Below are positions 1-5,571 of a DNA stretch of 5,571 nucleotides, one piece after another. Source of the stretch: Rhodospirillales bacterium 47_12_T64 (GTDB taxonomy: Bacteria; Pseudomonadota; Alphaproteobacteria; Kiloniellales; Kiloniellaceae); contig MABB01000105.1 in assembly GCA_002162915.1 (NCBI GenBank), forward strand, positions 418 through 5,988, written 5' to 3'. Positions within the stretch are counted from its first letter, which is position 1. Every line of letters starts with the position of its first letter. The notes under the pieces were generated by a model. The model was given only the letters and a program-made list of their open reading frames with translations, was not told where the DNA came from and did no database searches. Both the position numbers and the translations under genes were made by a program.

Positions 1-38
1 GAAAAAGAGGATCTGTTTGTAAGGCTCTTTATTTTACA

Positions 39-67
39 TTGGAAAACAGGAATTTAGCGAGTATTAT
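39..67 (+). promoter_or_regulatory. Candidate sigma-70 promoter for bolA
   Basis: A TTGGAA box at 39-44 (4 of 6 matches to TTGACA) is followed after exactly 17 bases by TATTAT at 62-67 (5 of 6 matches to TATAAT). Transcription would start near 74-75. That leaves about a dozen leader bases before the ATG at 86 and nearly 40 before the ATG at 113. This is a pattern match only. The rest of 1-85 shows no recognisable gene. Confidence 0.4.
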
Positions 68-112
68 ACCAAAATTCCAAAGAATATGACTATGGAAAGT
101 ATAGGTAATACC

Positions 113-406
113 ATGGGAATGGCTGAAACGATTGATGGTAAACTTCGGACAGGTTTATCTCCATCTAATCTAGTTGTTGTTGATGATTCTCATCATCATG
201 TTGGCCATGCAGGCCATAGAGAAGGTGGCGAAAGCCATTTTTCTGTCACTGTTGTTTCCGAGAAGTTTGCGGGTGTTAACCGTGTTAATCGGCAGCGAAT
301 GGTCCATGAGTTGTTGAAGGATGAACTGGCTTCAACTATTCACGCATTACAGATCAAGGCAAATACACCCGGAGAGGTTCTTCTGGGCGAGGTTATTTCT
401 GAATGA
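113..406 (+). CDS. bolA: BolA family protein
   Basis: Small BolA-family protein with a class II KH-like fold. Family members partner with monothiol glutaredoxins, bind [2Fe-2S] clusters and affect iron homeostasis, morphology and stress responses in the cytosol. Diagnostic segments, numbered from the first in-frame ATG at 86, are the His-rich loop HHHVGHAGH (36-44), GGESHFSV (47-54), RVNRQRMVHELL (66-77, the conserved helix-turn region) and IHALQI (86-91), whose His87 is the likely conserved cluster or metal ligand. In-frame ATGs lie at 86, 92, 113 and 119. I prefer 113 because the protein then begins MGMAETIDGKL, like typical alphaproteobacterial BolA proteins, and an AGG at 103-105 sits 7 bases upstream; the site before 86 is weaker. 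The next gene starts inside its stop codon (4-base overlap). Family assignment is secure; the start is less so. Confidence 0.93.
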   Translation: MGMAETIDGKLRTGLSPSNLVVVDDSHHHVGHAGHREGGESHFSVTVVSEKFAGVNRVNRQRMVHELLKDELASTIHALQIKANTPGEVLLGEVISE

Positions 407-765
407 CGAAAGATGATGATAATGTATCATTTCTTTCGCAAAGTCGGCAGGATCTCCATGAGGAGATGAACCGACTTGCGGGGAAGAATGGGCTTGTACT
501 CAAGAACGTCATAATATCTGGGCATCGGACATCTCTTCGGCTAGAGCCGATGATGTGGAAAGGTCTGGGGGAAATATGTGAGCGGGAAGGCCTTGTGCTA
601 AACGAAGTTTGCACCTTGATTGAAAACAGGCGTGTCCAATCAAGTTTAACGGCAGCTATTCGCGTTTTTACGTTGTCTTATTTTAGAACGGCTGCTCAGG
701 AAAAACGAGGATGGAAACCCTTTTCATTCACTCAATTTTCAAGTTTTTCAAAGACAAAAAATTAG
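403..765 (+). CDS. Ribbon-helix-helix domain protein (RHH_4-like)
   Basis: A 120-residue protein whose core from about 41 to 98 matches the alphaproteobacterial ribbon-helix-helix_4 type: strand RTSLRL (42-47), helix LEPMMWKGLGEICEREG (47-63), then LNEVCTLIENRR (66-77) and the helix SSLTAAIRVFTLSYFRTAA (80-98). In ribbon-helix-helix proteins two strands of a dimer pair and insert into the DNA major groove, so this is a likely small transcription factor or DNA-binding protein; its target is unknown. The first 40 residues are polar and poorly conserved. The last 20 (from about K101) are Phe/Ser/Lys-rich and extend past the usual end of the domain. The ATG overlaps the bolA stop by 4 bases, which suggests translational coupling. 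The gene ends in tandem stops, TAG TAA (763-768). Confidence 0.85.
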   Translation: MTKDDDNVSFLSQSRQDLHEEMNRLAGKNGLVLKNVIISGHRTSLRLEPMMWKGLGEICEREGLVLNEVCTLIENRRVQSSLTAAIRVFTLSYFRTAAQEKRGWKPFSFTQFSSFSKTKN

Positions 766-780
766 TAAAAAGCAGAATAG

Positions 781-1368
781 TTATTGCTGTTGTGTGCCCG
801 TAAAAAAGTCGGGCCACTCGGATCGAACGATCTCCCCTTCAGAACTGTAAGCGTGGCAGGTATCAATAATACCGGGACGTTTCTTCTCGCGAGAAGACAT
901 GTCATCACTTTCAAGGCTTGCTTTTTCTTCCTGGCGCTTAATCATTGCCGGGTAAAGTGTTTGAAAGGTGACTGTTGCCATTGCACCTAGCATTTCTACC
1001 AGATGGGTACAGCCCTCTGTTCCGCCTACTGCGCGGCGAACGGCGGCGCGCCAGCCTGGTCCAACTTTTAAGCCGATTATCTTCTTAAAGTTTGGGGTTA
1101 TCGAAGGGCAAATGGCGTAGGGGCTTTCATCAATACAAGCCTCAATATCTCGAATGATAAAGTCCAGATCAACAGTGAGACGGATGTGCATGTCATGTAA
1201 CGCTTCGCCAGCTTCTATCCGTCCGCGGTACTCATTGGGAAATGGATAGGATTTCACATCTGTTATTCTGCCCTCAATATCCCACAGGTTGTCCTCTCGC
1301 TCATAACCTTGGAAGTCATAGAGGCGTTGATGCAGATGTTTGCGGTTTTCCGGTGTAGATAAGGGCAT
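781..1368 (-). CDS. DUF2889 domain-containing protein
   Basis: A 195-residue cytosolic protein resembling the DUF2889 family, whose biochemical function is unknown to me. Recognisable landmarks are HxH near the N-terminus (11-13), YEREDNLWDIEGRITDVK (22-39), the HDMHIRLTVD stretch (58-67), a CP at 88-89, GPGWR (103-107), GGTEGCTHLVEML (115-127) and DTCHAY (169-174). The recurring Cys and His residues (H58, H61, C88, C120, H122, C171, H172) could form a metal or ligand site, but that is inference. There is no signal peptide or membrane segment. It follows the CNNM/CorC gene by 44 bases on the same strand and is probably the last gene of the aroK operon. Its ribosome binding site is weak (AAAG, 7 bases before ATG). 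Its stop faces that of the ribbon-helix-helix gene across 15 bases. Confidence 0.85.
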   Translation of the reverse strand: MPLSTPENRKHLHQRLYDFQGYEREDNLWDIEGRITDVKSYPFPNEYRGRIEAGEALHDMHIRLTVDLDFIIRDIEACIDESPYAICPSITPNFKKIIGLKVGPGWRAAVRRAVGGTEGCTHLVEMLGAMATVTFQTLYPAMIKRQEEKASLESDDMSSREKKRPGIIDTCHAYSSEGEIVRSEWPDFFTGTQQQ

Positions 1369-1395
1369 GTCAGATCTTTGCTGTTATTGTATCTC

Positions 1396-1405
1396 GTTTG
1401 CAAAC
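1396..1405. repeat. 10-base perfect palindrome between CorC-like and DUF2889 genes
   Basis: GTTTGCAAAC is a perfect palindrome in the 44-base gap between the CNNM/CorC stop and the DUF2889 start. It resembles the half-site symmetry of small repressor operators, but a 10-base palindrome can easily occur by chance. There is no T-tract, so it is not a terminator. Confidence 0.3.
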
Positions 1406-1412
1406 AGGCATT

Positions 1413-2681
1413 TTATTGAGACAGGCGTGATACACGAATGGATGTAATTTGATGTCTTTTTCTGTCCAATATTTCAAAACGCATATTATGGAAAACAAAA
1501 GCCTGGCCAACCTGGGGAATTTGACGGGCTTCGAAAAGAATCAAGCCTGCAACTGTAGCGGCCTCATCATCGGGTAGTTTCCATTCAAAGCGTCGATTAA
1601 GATCCCGTATCGTAACCGTGCCATTTATAACAAATTCATTCTCGCTAATGATTTGAACGCCTTCAATGTCAATATCGTGTTCGTCCGAAATATCACCGAC
1701 GATCTCTTCCAGAATGTCTTCAAGTGTGACAATGCCCTGCATTTCTCCATATTCATCAACGACGATGGCAAAGTGTGTATGTCGATCACGAAAGGCATGG
1801 AGTTGTGAAAGCAGGCTGGTCGATTCAGGGATAAACCACGGCTTACTGGCGATAGACAGAAGTGTATCTCTATCCAGTTCGCCCTCTTGAGAGCGTATTG
1901 CACGCAATAGGCCTTTGGCGTGTAATACGCCGACAATGTTATCCGGCTTTTCCTGCCATAACGGAATGCGCGTATAGGGACTAGAGAGGACATCCTGGAT
2001 AATTGTCGCCGGGTCCTGGTCTATGTCACTGGAATTTATATCCTGACGGTGGGTCATGATCTCATCGACTTCAACATCGTCGAGGTCAAGGATAGACCTG
2101 AGCATGGCTCGCTCATGCTTAACTTCCTCGCCTTCGCCTTCGTGCAGATCAATGGCACCTCGCAATTCTTCTTCGGCAATGTCATTGTTATCAAGAGAAT
2201 TATCTTTTGCTGTGAAGAGGGTAAGCAGGAGGTGAACAATGGTTTCTACTGCGCGTGCGATCGGACCCAGAATAAATACGATAGGGCGCAGGATTGGTGC
2301 CGAAGCAAGCGCGGCTTTGTCGGAGTGGCGCAAGGCATAGGTTTTGGGGAGCACTTCTGCAAAGATCAAAACAAGAGCCGTCATTGCAAGGGTCGCGTAT
2401 ATGACCCCGGTGTCTCCATATAACCGTATCAGGACTGAGGTTGCGAGAGCTGAGGCAAGAATGTTTACGAGATTGTTTCCAAGCAAAATCGAGCCGATCA
2501 GGCGCTCTTTCGCACTCCAGAGTTTGTTAACAACTTTGGCTTTGTTGTCCCCGCTCTGTTCCAGTGTGTGCATACGGGGTTTCGACGATGCAGTCATCGA
2601 AGTTTCTGCACCTGAGAAGAAGGCGGATATTATCAACAGGACCACAATGGCACTGATAGAGAGAATTAACTCGGTTTCCAT
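1413..2681 (-). CDS. CNNM/CorC-HlyC family membrane protein with CBS pair
   Basis: A 422-residue inner-membrane protein of the family annotated as hemolysin-like, CorB/CorC or HlyC/CorC transporters. Members are linked to Mg2+ or other divalent-cation efflux and homeostasis; the 'hemolysin' label is historical. The N-terminal CNNM (DUF21) domain (about 1-190) has hydrophobic segments near 5-25, 62-85, 90-112 and 128-155, with the conserved FFSGAETSM (21-29), LLGNNLVN (66-73) and AEVLPK (108-113). Next comes a CBS pair (about 200-340): EIMTHRQDI (207-215), then VVDEYGEMQGIVTLEDILEE (317-336). The C-terminal CorC_HlyC domain spans about 350-420. Length and domain order are normal for the family. 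The gene starts 34 bases after aroB, with AAAGGG just upstream of the ATG, so it is likely cotranscribed; this placement recurs in alphaproteobacteria. The transported ion cannot be read from the sequence. Confidence 0.92.
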   Translation of the reverse strand: METELILSISAIVVLLIISAFFSGAETSMTASSKPRMHTLEQSGDNKAKVVNKLWSAKERLIGSILLGNNLVNILASALATSVLIRLYGDTGVIYATLAMTALVLIFAEVLPKTYALRHSDKAALASAPILRPIVFILGPIARAVETIVHLLLTLFTAKDNSLDNNDIAEEELRGAIDLHEGEGEEVKHERAMLRSILDLDDVEVDEIMTHRQDINSSDIDQDPATIIQDVLSSPYTRIPLWQEKPDNIVGVLHAKGLLRAIRSQEGELDRDTLLSIASKPWFIPESTSLLSQLHAFRDRHTHFAIVVDEYGEMQGIVTLEDILEEIVGDISDEHDIDIEGVQIISENEFVINGTVTIRDLNRRFEWKLPDDEAATVAGLILFEARQIPQVGQAFVFHNMRFEILDRKRHQITSIRVSRLSQ

Positions 2682-2715
2682 GACCCTTTCAGGGGTTGCG
2701 AATAGGGCATCGACA

Positions 2716-3852
2716 TTACTTCGTTACTGCACGTTCAAGAAAATCAGCAACAGCAGTCATGTCTACTGCGTTATCCAGATAAGCCTGACCAATTCCTTTT
2801 GTCATAACAAAGGTCAAGCGTCCATCACTCACTTTTTTATCTCTGCTCATGTGATCCATCAATCGGGATACTTCAAGTCTTTTTCCTCCGAGAGCATTGG
2901 AGGATACAAATGAGGCTTCGACCGGGAGGCCGATACTTTCAAAATGAGATCGCACTGTCTTTGCGACTTCAGGCGCTGACAAACCAAGCTCTACCGAGAT
3001 GTCATGGGCCATAACCATGCCGATAGAAATTGCTTCCCCGTGTAAGAGAGAGCCGTTGTATCTGGCTTCGGCTTCCAAAGCATGTCCAAAAGTGTGTCCT
3101 AGATTGAGGAGGCCACGAACTCCGGATTCTTTCTCATCCTGGGTAACGATATCAGCCTTAGCTTTGCAGCTTGTCAGGACGGCTTCGGTTTGAGCCAAAA
3201 TATCGCCATTGATAACCCTCTGCCCGTTTTTCTCTAACCATTCAAAAAAAGCAGGGTCGTTGATCAGGCCGTACTTCACGACCTCAGCATAGCCTGCGAG
3301 GAGTTCTCTGTGGGGTAAGGTTTTCAAGGCACCAATGTCTGCGAGCACGATCCGGGGCTGGTGAAAGTTGCCAACCAGATTTTTGCCCCGCGCGGTGTTA
3401 ATCCCTGTTTTCCCACCAACGGAACTATCAACCTGAGAGAGAAGGGTTGTCGGTATTTGGATGAAGTCGACGCCGCGCATCACGATAGCTGCGGCAAAGC
3501 CCGCGAGATCACCAATCACGCCGCCACCAAAGGCTATGATTGTGGCCTTGCGGTCAATCTTGTGCTCCAAAAGAAAATCGATAACCCGTTCCAGTTGACT
3601 AAAACTCTTGGTCTGTTCTCCGTAAGGTAAAGTCAGAGAGTTGCAGGATATGCCTTCGGACGAGAGCGCTTCTTCCAGAGTACTCAGATGGTGTTTTGCA
3701 ACGTTTTCATCGGTTATGATAAAGGTTCGTTTTTGACGCATAAGGGGCTGAATAAGCTTGCCAGCATTCGCGATCAGGTTCTCCCCGACCAGAATGTCAT
3801 AGCTGCGATCCCCAAGATCTACAGTTAAGCGCTCAAAAGTCTCTTTGTTCAT
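2716..3852 (-). CDS. aroB: 3-dehydroquinate synthase
   Basis: AroB converts 3-deoxy-D-arabino-heptulosonate 7-phosphate to 3-dehydroquinate, the second step of the shikimate pathway, using NAD+ and a divalent metal in the cytosol. The 378-residue length is normal. Visible motifs are PYGEQTKS (76-83), the nucleotide-binding FGGGVIGDLAGF (108-119), RGVDFIQIPTTLLSQVDSSV (126-145) followed by GGKTG with K148, GKNLVGNFHQP (156-166), and AEVVKYG (189-195). By family comparison the metal ligands are E190, H253 (in GHTFGHALE, 252-260) and H271 (in LLHGEAISIGM), with H257 the catalytic-site histidine. MSRDKK (335-340) is the conserved basic segment near the C-terminus. All key residues are present, so the enzyme should be active. 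The start lies 49 bases after the aroK stop. The ribosome binding site is only purine-rich (AAGAAGAAA). Confidence 0.98.
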   Translation of the reverse strand: MNKETFERLTVDLGDRSYDILVGENLIANAGKLIQPLMRQKRTFIITDENVAKHHLSTLEEALSSEGISCNSLTLPYGEQTKSFSQLERVIDFLLEHKIDRKATIIAFGGGVIGDLAGFAAAIVMRGVDFIQIPTTLLSQVDSSVGGKTGINTARGKNLVGNFHQPRIVLADIGALKTLPHRELLAGYAEVVKYGLINDPAFFEWLEKNGQRVINGDILAQTEAVLTSCKAKADIVTQDEKESGVRGLLNLGHTFGHALEAEARYNGSLLHGEAISIGMVMAHDISVELGLSAPEVAKTVRSHFESIGLPVEASFVSSNALGGKRLEVSRLMDHMSRDKKVSDGRLTFVMTKGIGQAYLDNAVDMTAVADFLERAVTK

Positions 3853-3901
3853 TTGTTGTTTCTTCTTGCTCGTGCGTTGGGTTTAGAACTTGATGACATG
3901 C

Positions 3902-4453
3902 TTATTCTGATTTGGTTATGCAAAATTCTTCCAGCCCTTGGAGAGCTTGCTGTGTTGTTGTATCGGCAGAATCCTCGGCAGAATCGGTGGTGATATCGGC
4001 GCAGGCATATATAGGGTAGCGTTCATCAATCAGCTGGGCGAGAATTTCCCGATGATTTCCATTTTTGAGTAGTGGTCGATGAGTTCGACGCGAGGTTCTC
4101 TCGACAAGAATGTCCAGGTCTGCCCTGAGCCAGAGAGATATTCCCTTATCCAGAATAGTTGCTCTGGTGCCTTCATCCATAAATGCGCCACCGCCTGTTG
4201 ACAGGATTTGTACAGGGTCTTCAAGTAATCGTTGGATCACCATTCTTTCTCGATCACGAAAGTAAGTCTCGCCGTGTTCTTCAAAAATTTCAGCGATTGA
4301 GCAGCCGGCTGCTTTTTCGATTTCGACGTCAGCATCAACAAATGGCAAGTTCATGACCTGAGCCAGTTTCTTGCCAATGCACGTTTTCCCTGCGCCCATT
4401 AAGCCAACGAGAACAACAGTTTTGGGGATAGAAAAATTCCCGTTTATGGACAT
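3902..4453 (-). CDS. aroK: Shikimate kinase
   Basis: AroK phosphorylates shikimate at the 3-hydroxyl with ATP, the fifth step of chorismate synthesis, in the cytosol. The 183-residue protein has the P-loop GLMGAGKT (17-24), DAD (40-42, with D42 the expected shikimate contact), FRDRE (65-69, with R66 contacting shikimate), the GGG motif (87-89), the lid segment RTHRPLL (123-129, with R126) and the RYPIYACAD adenine-side segment (145-153, with R145). No essential residue is missing. The roughly ten N-terminal residues before the first strand are usual in alphaproteobacteria. The ATG at 4453 is preceded by AAAAGG with a 4-base spacer. This is the first gene of the aroK-aroB-CNNM-DUF2889 run, so its promoter should lie in the divergent gap to the right. 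A TATGAT box on the minus strand (4507-4502) is a candidate -10 but lacks a good -35. Confidence 0.98.
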   Translation of the reverse strand: MSINGNFSIPKTVVLVGLMGAGKTCIGKKLAQVMNLPFVDADVEIEKAAGCSIAEIFEEHGETYFRDRERMVIQRLLEDPVQILSTGGGAFMDEGTRATILDKGISLWLRADLDILVERTSRRTHRPLLKNGNHREILAQLIDERYPIYACADITTDSAEDSADTTTQQALQGLEEFCITKSE

Positions 4454-4625
4454 AGTACCTTTTACCGAATCACGTTATGTATCTTGGCTTAGCCTATAGA
4501 AATCATATCGGTGAAACAAAAAGAAAAGTCATGATTTGATAAACTATCATAAGGTTTGCTCAGCTATTACAGCCATATGACGCCCATAATCAGAACTGGG
4601 TGGCAAAGTTGACAGTGCTATTTAC

Positions 4626-4633
4626 GAAATTTC
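4626..4633. repeat. GAAATTTC half of a spaced pair with the 20-base palindrome
   Basis: This 8-base palindrome, GAAATTTC, is identical to the centre of the 20-base palindrome at 4660-4679 (core 4666-4673). The two copies are exactly 40 bases apart start to start, close to four DNA helical turns, as would suit cooperative binding by a regulator. The flanking bases of this copy do not extend the symmetry. A regulatory role is inferred. Confidence 0.35.
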
Positions 4634-4659
4634 CTTCCGAAAATGTGCGTGTTTGGCCT

Positions 4660-4679
4660 CGTTTTGAAATTTCAAAACG
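4660..4679. repeat. Perfect 20-base palindrome, likely operator
   Basis: CGTTTTGAAA is followed immediately by its exact reverse complement, TTTCAAAACG, with no spacer. The symmetry stops at the flanking bases T4659 and C4680. It lies 206 bases from the aroK start and 177 bases from the dehydrogenase start. Perfect dyads of this length in divergent promoter regions are typical binding sites for dimeric repressors or activators. It has no G+C-rich stem with a following T-tract, so a terminator is unlikely. The cognate protein is not identifiable from the window. Confidence 0.55.
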
Positions 4680-4856
4680 CTTGAATGGAGCCTAATTTAA
4701 ACCCCATCGGCGAAATTGTCAGCCATCGGCTGCTTTTGTGTGACGGGTTTTGTTTTCAATTGCAGGAAATATGTATCGTTCTCAGCGATGAGTTCCCTAA
4801 GCTTGAGGCCTGATGGAAAGTAGTTTTGTGCTTGTGGGCTATGGGAGTTTGGGACA

Positions 4857-5571
4857 ATGGAAAGCGGACTGGATAATTGCAGAGTTTTAATAACGGCAGG
4901 TGCGGCAGGTATTGGGCGGGCAACGGCCGAGGCATTTTTGCAGCAAGGTGCAAGGGTACATATCTGTGATATTGACCAAGCTGCCTTGGATAGCTTTACA
5001 CCACGTGGTGAAGCTCTGGGGCGCCTAACGAAAAGTAATCTGGATGTAACAGATGAAGGGGGCGTTACTAACCTTTTTGAAGGTTTGTCAAAGGAGTTTG
5101 GCGGGCTTGATGTGTTGGTTAATAATGCGGGTATTGCTGGACCCGCGGGTGAGATTGAAACTCTGGACTATGCTGAATGGCAAAAATGTATCTCGGTAAA
5201 TATTGATTCTCAGTTCCTGTTTTCGAGAGCCGCCATACCCATGATGAAAGCGCAGAAAAGCGGCTCTATCGTCAACCTTTCCTCTACTGCAGGCATGTTT
5301 GGGTTTCCACTTCGAGCTCCTTACGCGGCCGCAAAGTGGGCGGTGATTGGTTTGACAAAGAGCATGGCTATGGAGCTCGGTCCCTATGGTATTAGGGTTA
5401 ATGCGATTGCGCCGGGATCTGTTTCCGGACCGCGTATGGACCGGGTGATAGAGGCAACGGCTACCGCCCAAGGGCTTTCAAATGATGATGTTCGATCCCA
5501 ATTTGAAAGCCAGGTTTCGATGAGGACATTTGTTTCTCCTGAAGATATTGCGAACATGATTGTATTTTCCT
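4857..5571 (+). CDS. Short-chain dehydrogenase/reductase (SDR), 3' end cut by window
   Basis: An open frame of 238 codons runs off the right edge. It encodes a classical SDR, an NAD(P)-dependent oxidoreductase of unknown substrate. The cofactor motif TAGAAGIG (13-20) has Ala in place of the first glycine of TGxxxGxG. An acidic D38 at the end of strand 2 (ICDID) favours NAD(H). LDVLVNNAG (84-92), N115, S143 in NLSSTAG (140-146), Y156 and K160 (YAAAK) complete the catalytic set with canonical spacing (Ser to Tyr 13, Tyr to Lys 4). The PG motif is IAPGSVSGPRM (184-194), followed by DRVIEA. Classical SDRs are about 250-265 residues, so only some 15-25 are missing. The ATG at 4857 is the only good start: GGGAG at 4843-4847 lies 9 bases upstream, and there is no earlier nearby in-frame ATG. 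The gene is divergent from aroK. Substrate calls (sugar, polyol or acyl) would be guesswork. Confidence 0.93.
   Translation, partial: MESGLDNCRVLITAGAAGIGRATAEAFLQQGARVHICDIDQAALDSFTPRGEALGRLTKSNLDVTDEGGVTNLFEGLSKEFGGLDVLVNNAGIAGPAGEIETLDYAEWQKCISVNIDSQFLFSRAAIPMMKAQKSGSIVNLSSTAGMFGFPLRAPYAAAKWAVIGLTKSMAMELGPYGIRVNAIAPGSVSGPRMDRVIEATATAQGLSNDDVRSQFESQVSMRTFVSPEDIANMIVFS

Larger units (their letters stand above)
4454..4856. other. Divergent intergenic region between aroK and the SDR gene
   Basis: About 400 bases without a recognisable gene. It should hold promoters for aroK (leftward) and the dehydrogenase gene (rightward). Visible elements are a TGATA-AAC-TATCA inverted repeat (4537-4549), an isolated perfect TTGACA (4609-4614) with no -10 at 16-18 bases, GAAATTTC (4626-4633), the 20-base palindrome (4660-4679), two CCATCGGC copies (4704 and 4723), and a small hairpin, CAGCC-ATC-GGCTG, followed by CTTTT (4720-4737). 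A 42-codon ORF at 4685-4813 has no Shine-Dalgarno site and no recognisable product. No tRNA-like structure was seen. Confidence 0.6.

Noticed and set aside
796..814. GCCCG / CGGGC hairpin near the end of the DUF2889 gene as a terminator
   Set aside because: The stem is only 5 base pairs, it lies inside the coding region, and the A/T run is in the loop rather than after the stem on either strand.
1471..1482. 12-base match ATTTCAAAACGC shared with the palindrome at 4669-4680
   Set aside because: This copy lies inside the CNNM/CorC coding sequence without the other half of the dyad, and about one 12-base match is expected by chance in a window this size.
2344..2913. 189-residue plus-strand ORF
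   Set aside because: It is antisense to the start of the CNNM/CorC gene and the end of aroB, both well supported by motifs.
4609..4614. Perfect TTGACA as the -35 of an SDR promoter
   Set aside because: No -10-like hexamer occurs at 16-18 bases downstream (the region reads TTCCTTCC), so the match is probably coincidental or belongs to another kind of site.
4601..4618. TGGC...TGC as a sigma-54 promoter
   Set aside because: The GG and GC elements are not at the required spacing.
4756..4953. 65-residue minus-strand ORF across the start of the SDR gene
   Set aside because: It overlaps the SDR N-terminus, whose cofactor motif is clear, and its translation shows no recognisable domain.
5088..5471. 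127-residue minus-strand ORF
   Set aside because: It is antisense to the conserved catalytic region of the SDR gene and its translation resembles no known protein.

Overview
The window looks like chromosomal DNA of an alphaproteobacterium of moderate GC content. The evidence is the protein types (an alphaproteobacterial-style RHH_4 ribbon-helix-helix protein, DUF2889, BolA with a His-rich loop) and the aroK-aroB-CorC/CNNM gene order. The genus cannot be fixed; marine Rhodospirillales- or Sneathiella-like groups would fit, but that is a guess. No mobile element, CRISPR array, rRNA or tRNA is visible.

Left part (1-765, + strand): a short upstream region with a plausible sigma-70 promoter, then bolA and a small ribbon-helix-helix DNA-binding protein. 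The two genes overlap by 4 bases (ATGA), so they are probably translationally coupled.

Middle part (4453 down to 781, - strand): a four-gene run in the order aroK (shikimate kinase), aroB (3-dehydroquinate synthase), a CNNM/CorC-HlyC membrane protein with CBS domains, and a DUF2889 protein. The gaps are 49, 34 and 44 bases, which suggests one operon. AroB makes 3-dehydroquinate and AroK phosphorylates shikimate, two non-consecutive steps of chorismate synthesis. The last two genes have no obvious biochemical link to the pathway. The run ends tail to tail with the ribbon-helix-helix gene, with only 15 bases between stop codons.

Right part (4454-5571): a gap of about 400 bases separates aroK from a divergent short-chain dehydrogenase/reductase gene that runs off the window edge. 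The gap holds a perfect 20-base palindrome, a second copy of its 8-base core exactly 40 bases upstream, and a short direct repeat. This is the least explained part of the window and the best candidate for an undescribed operator. Otherwise the region is ordinary housekeeping DNA, and I see no convincing new multi-gene system.
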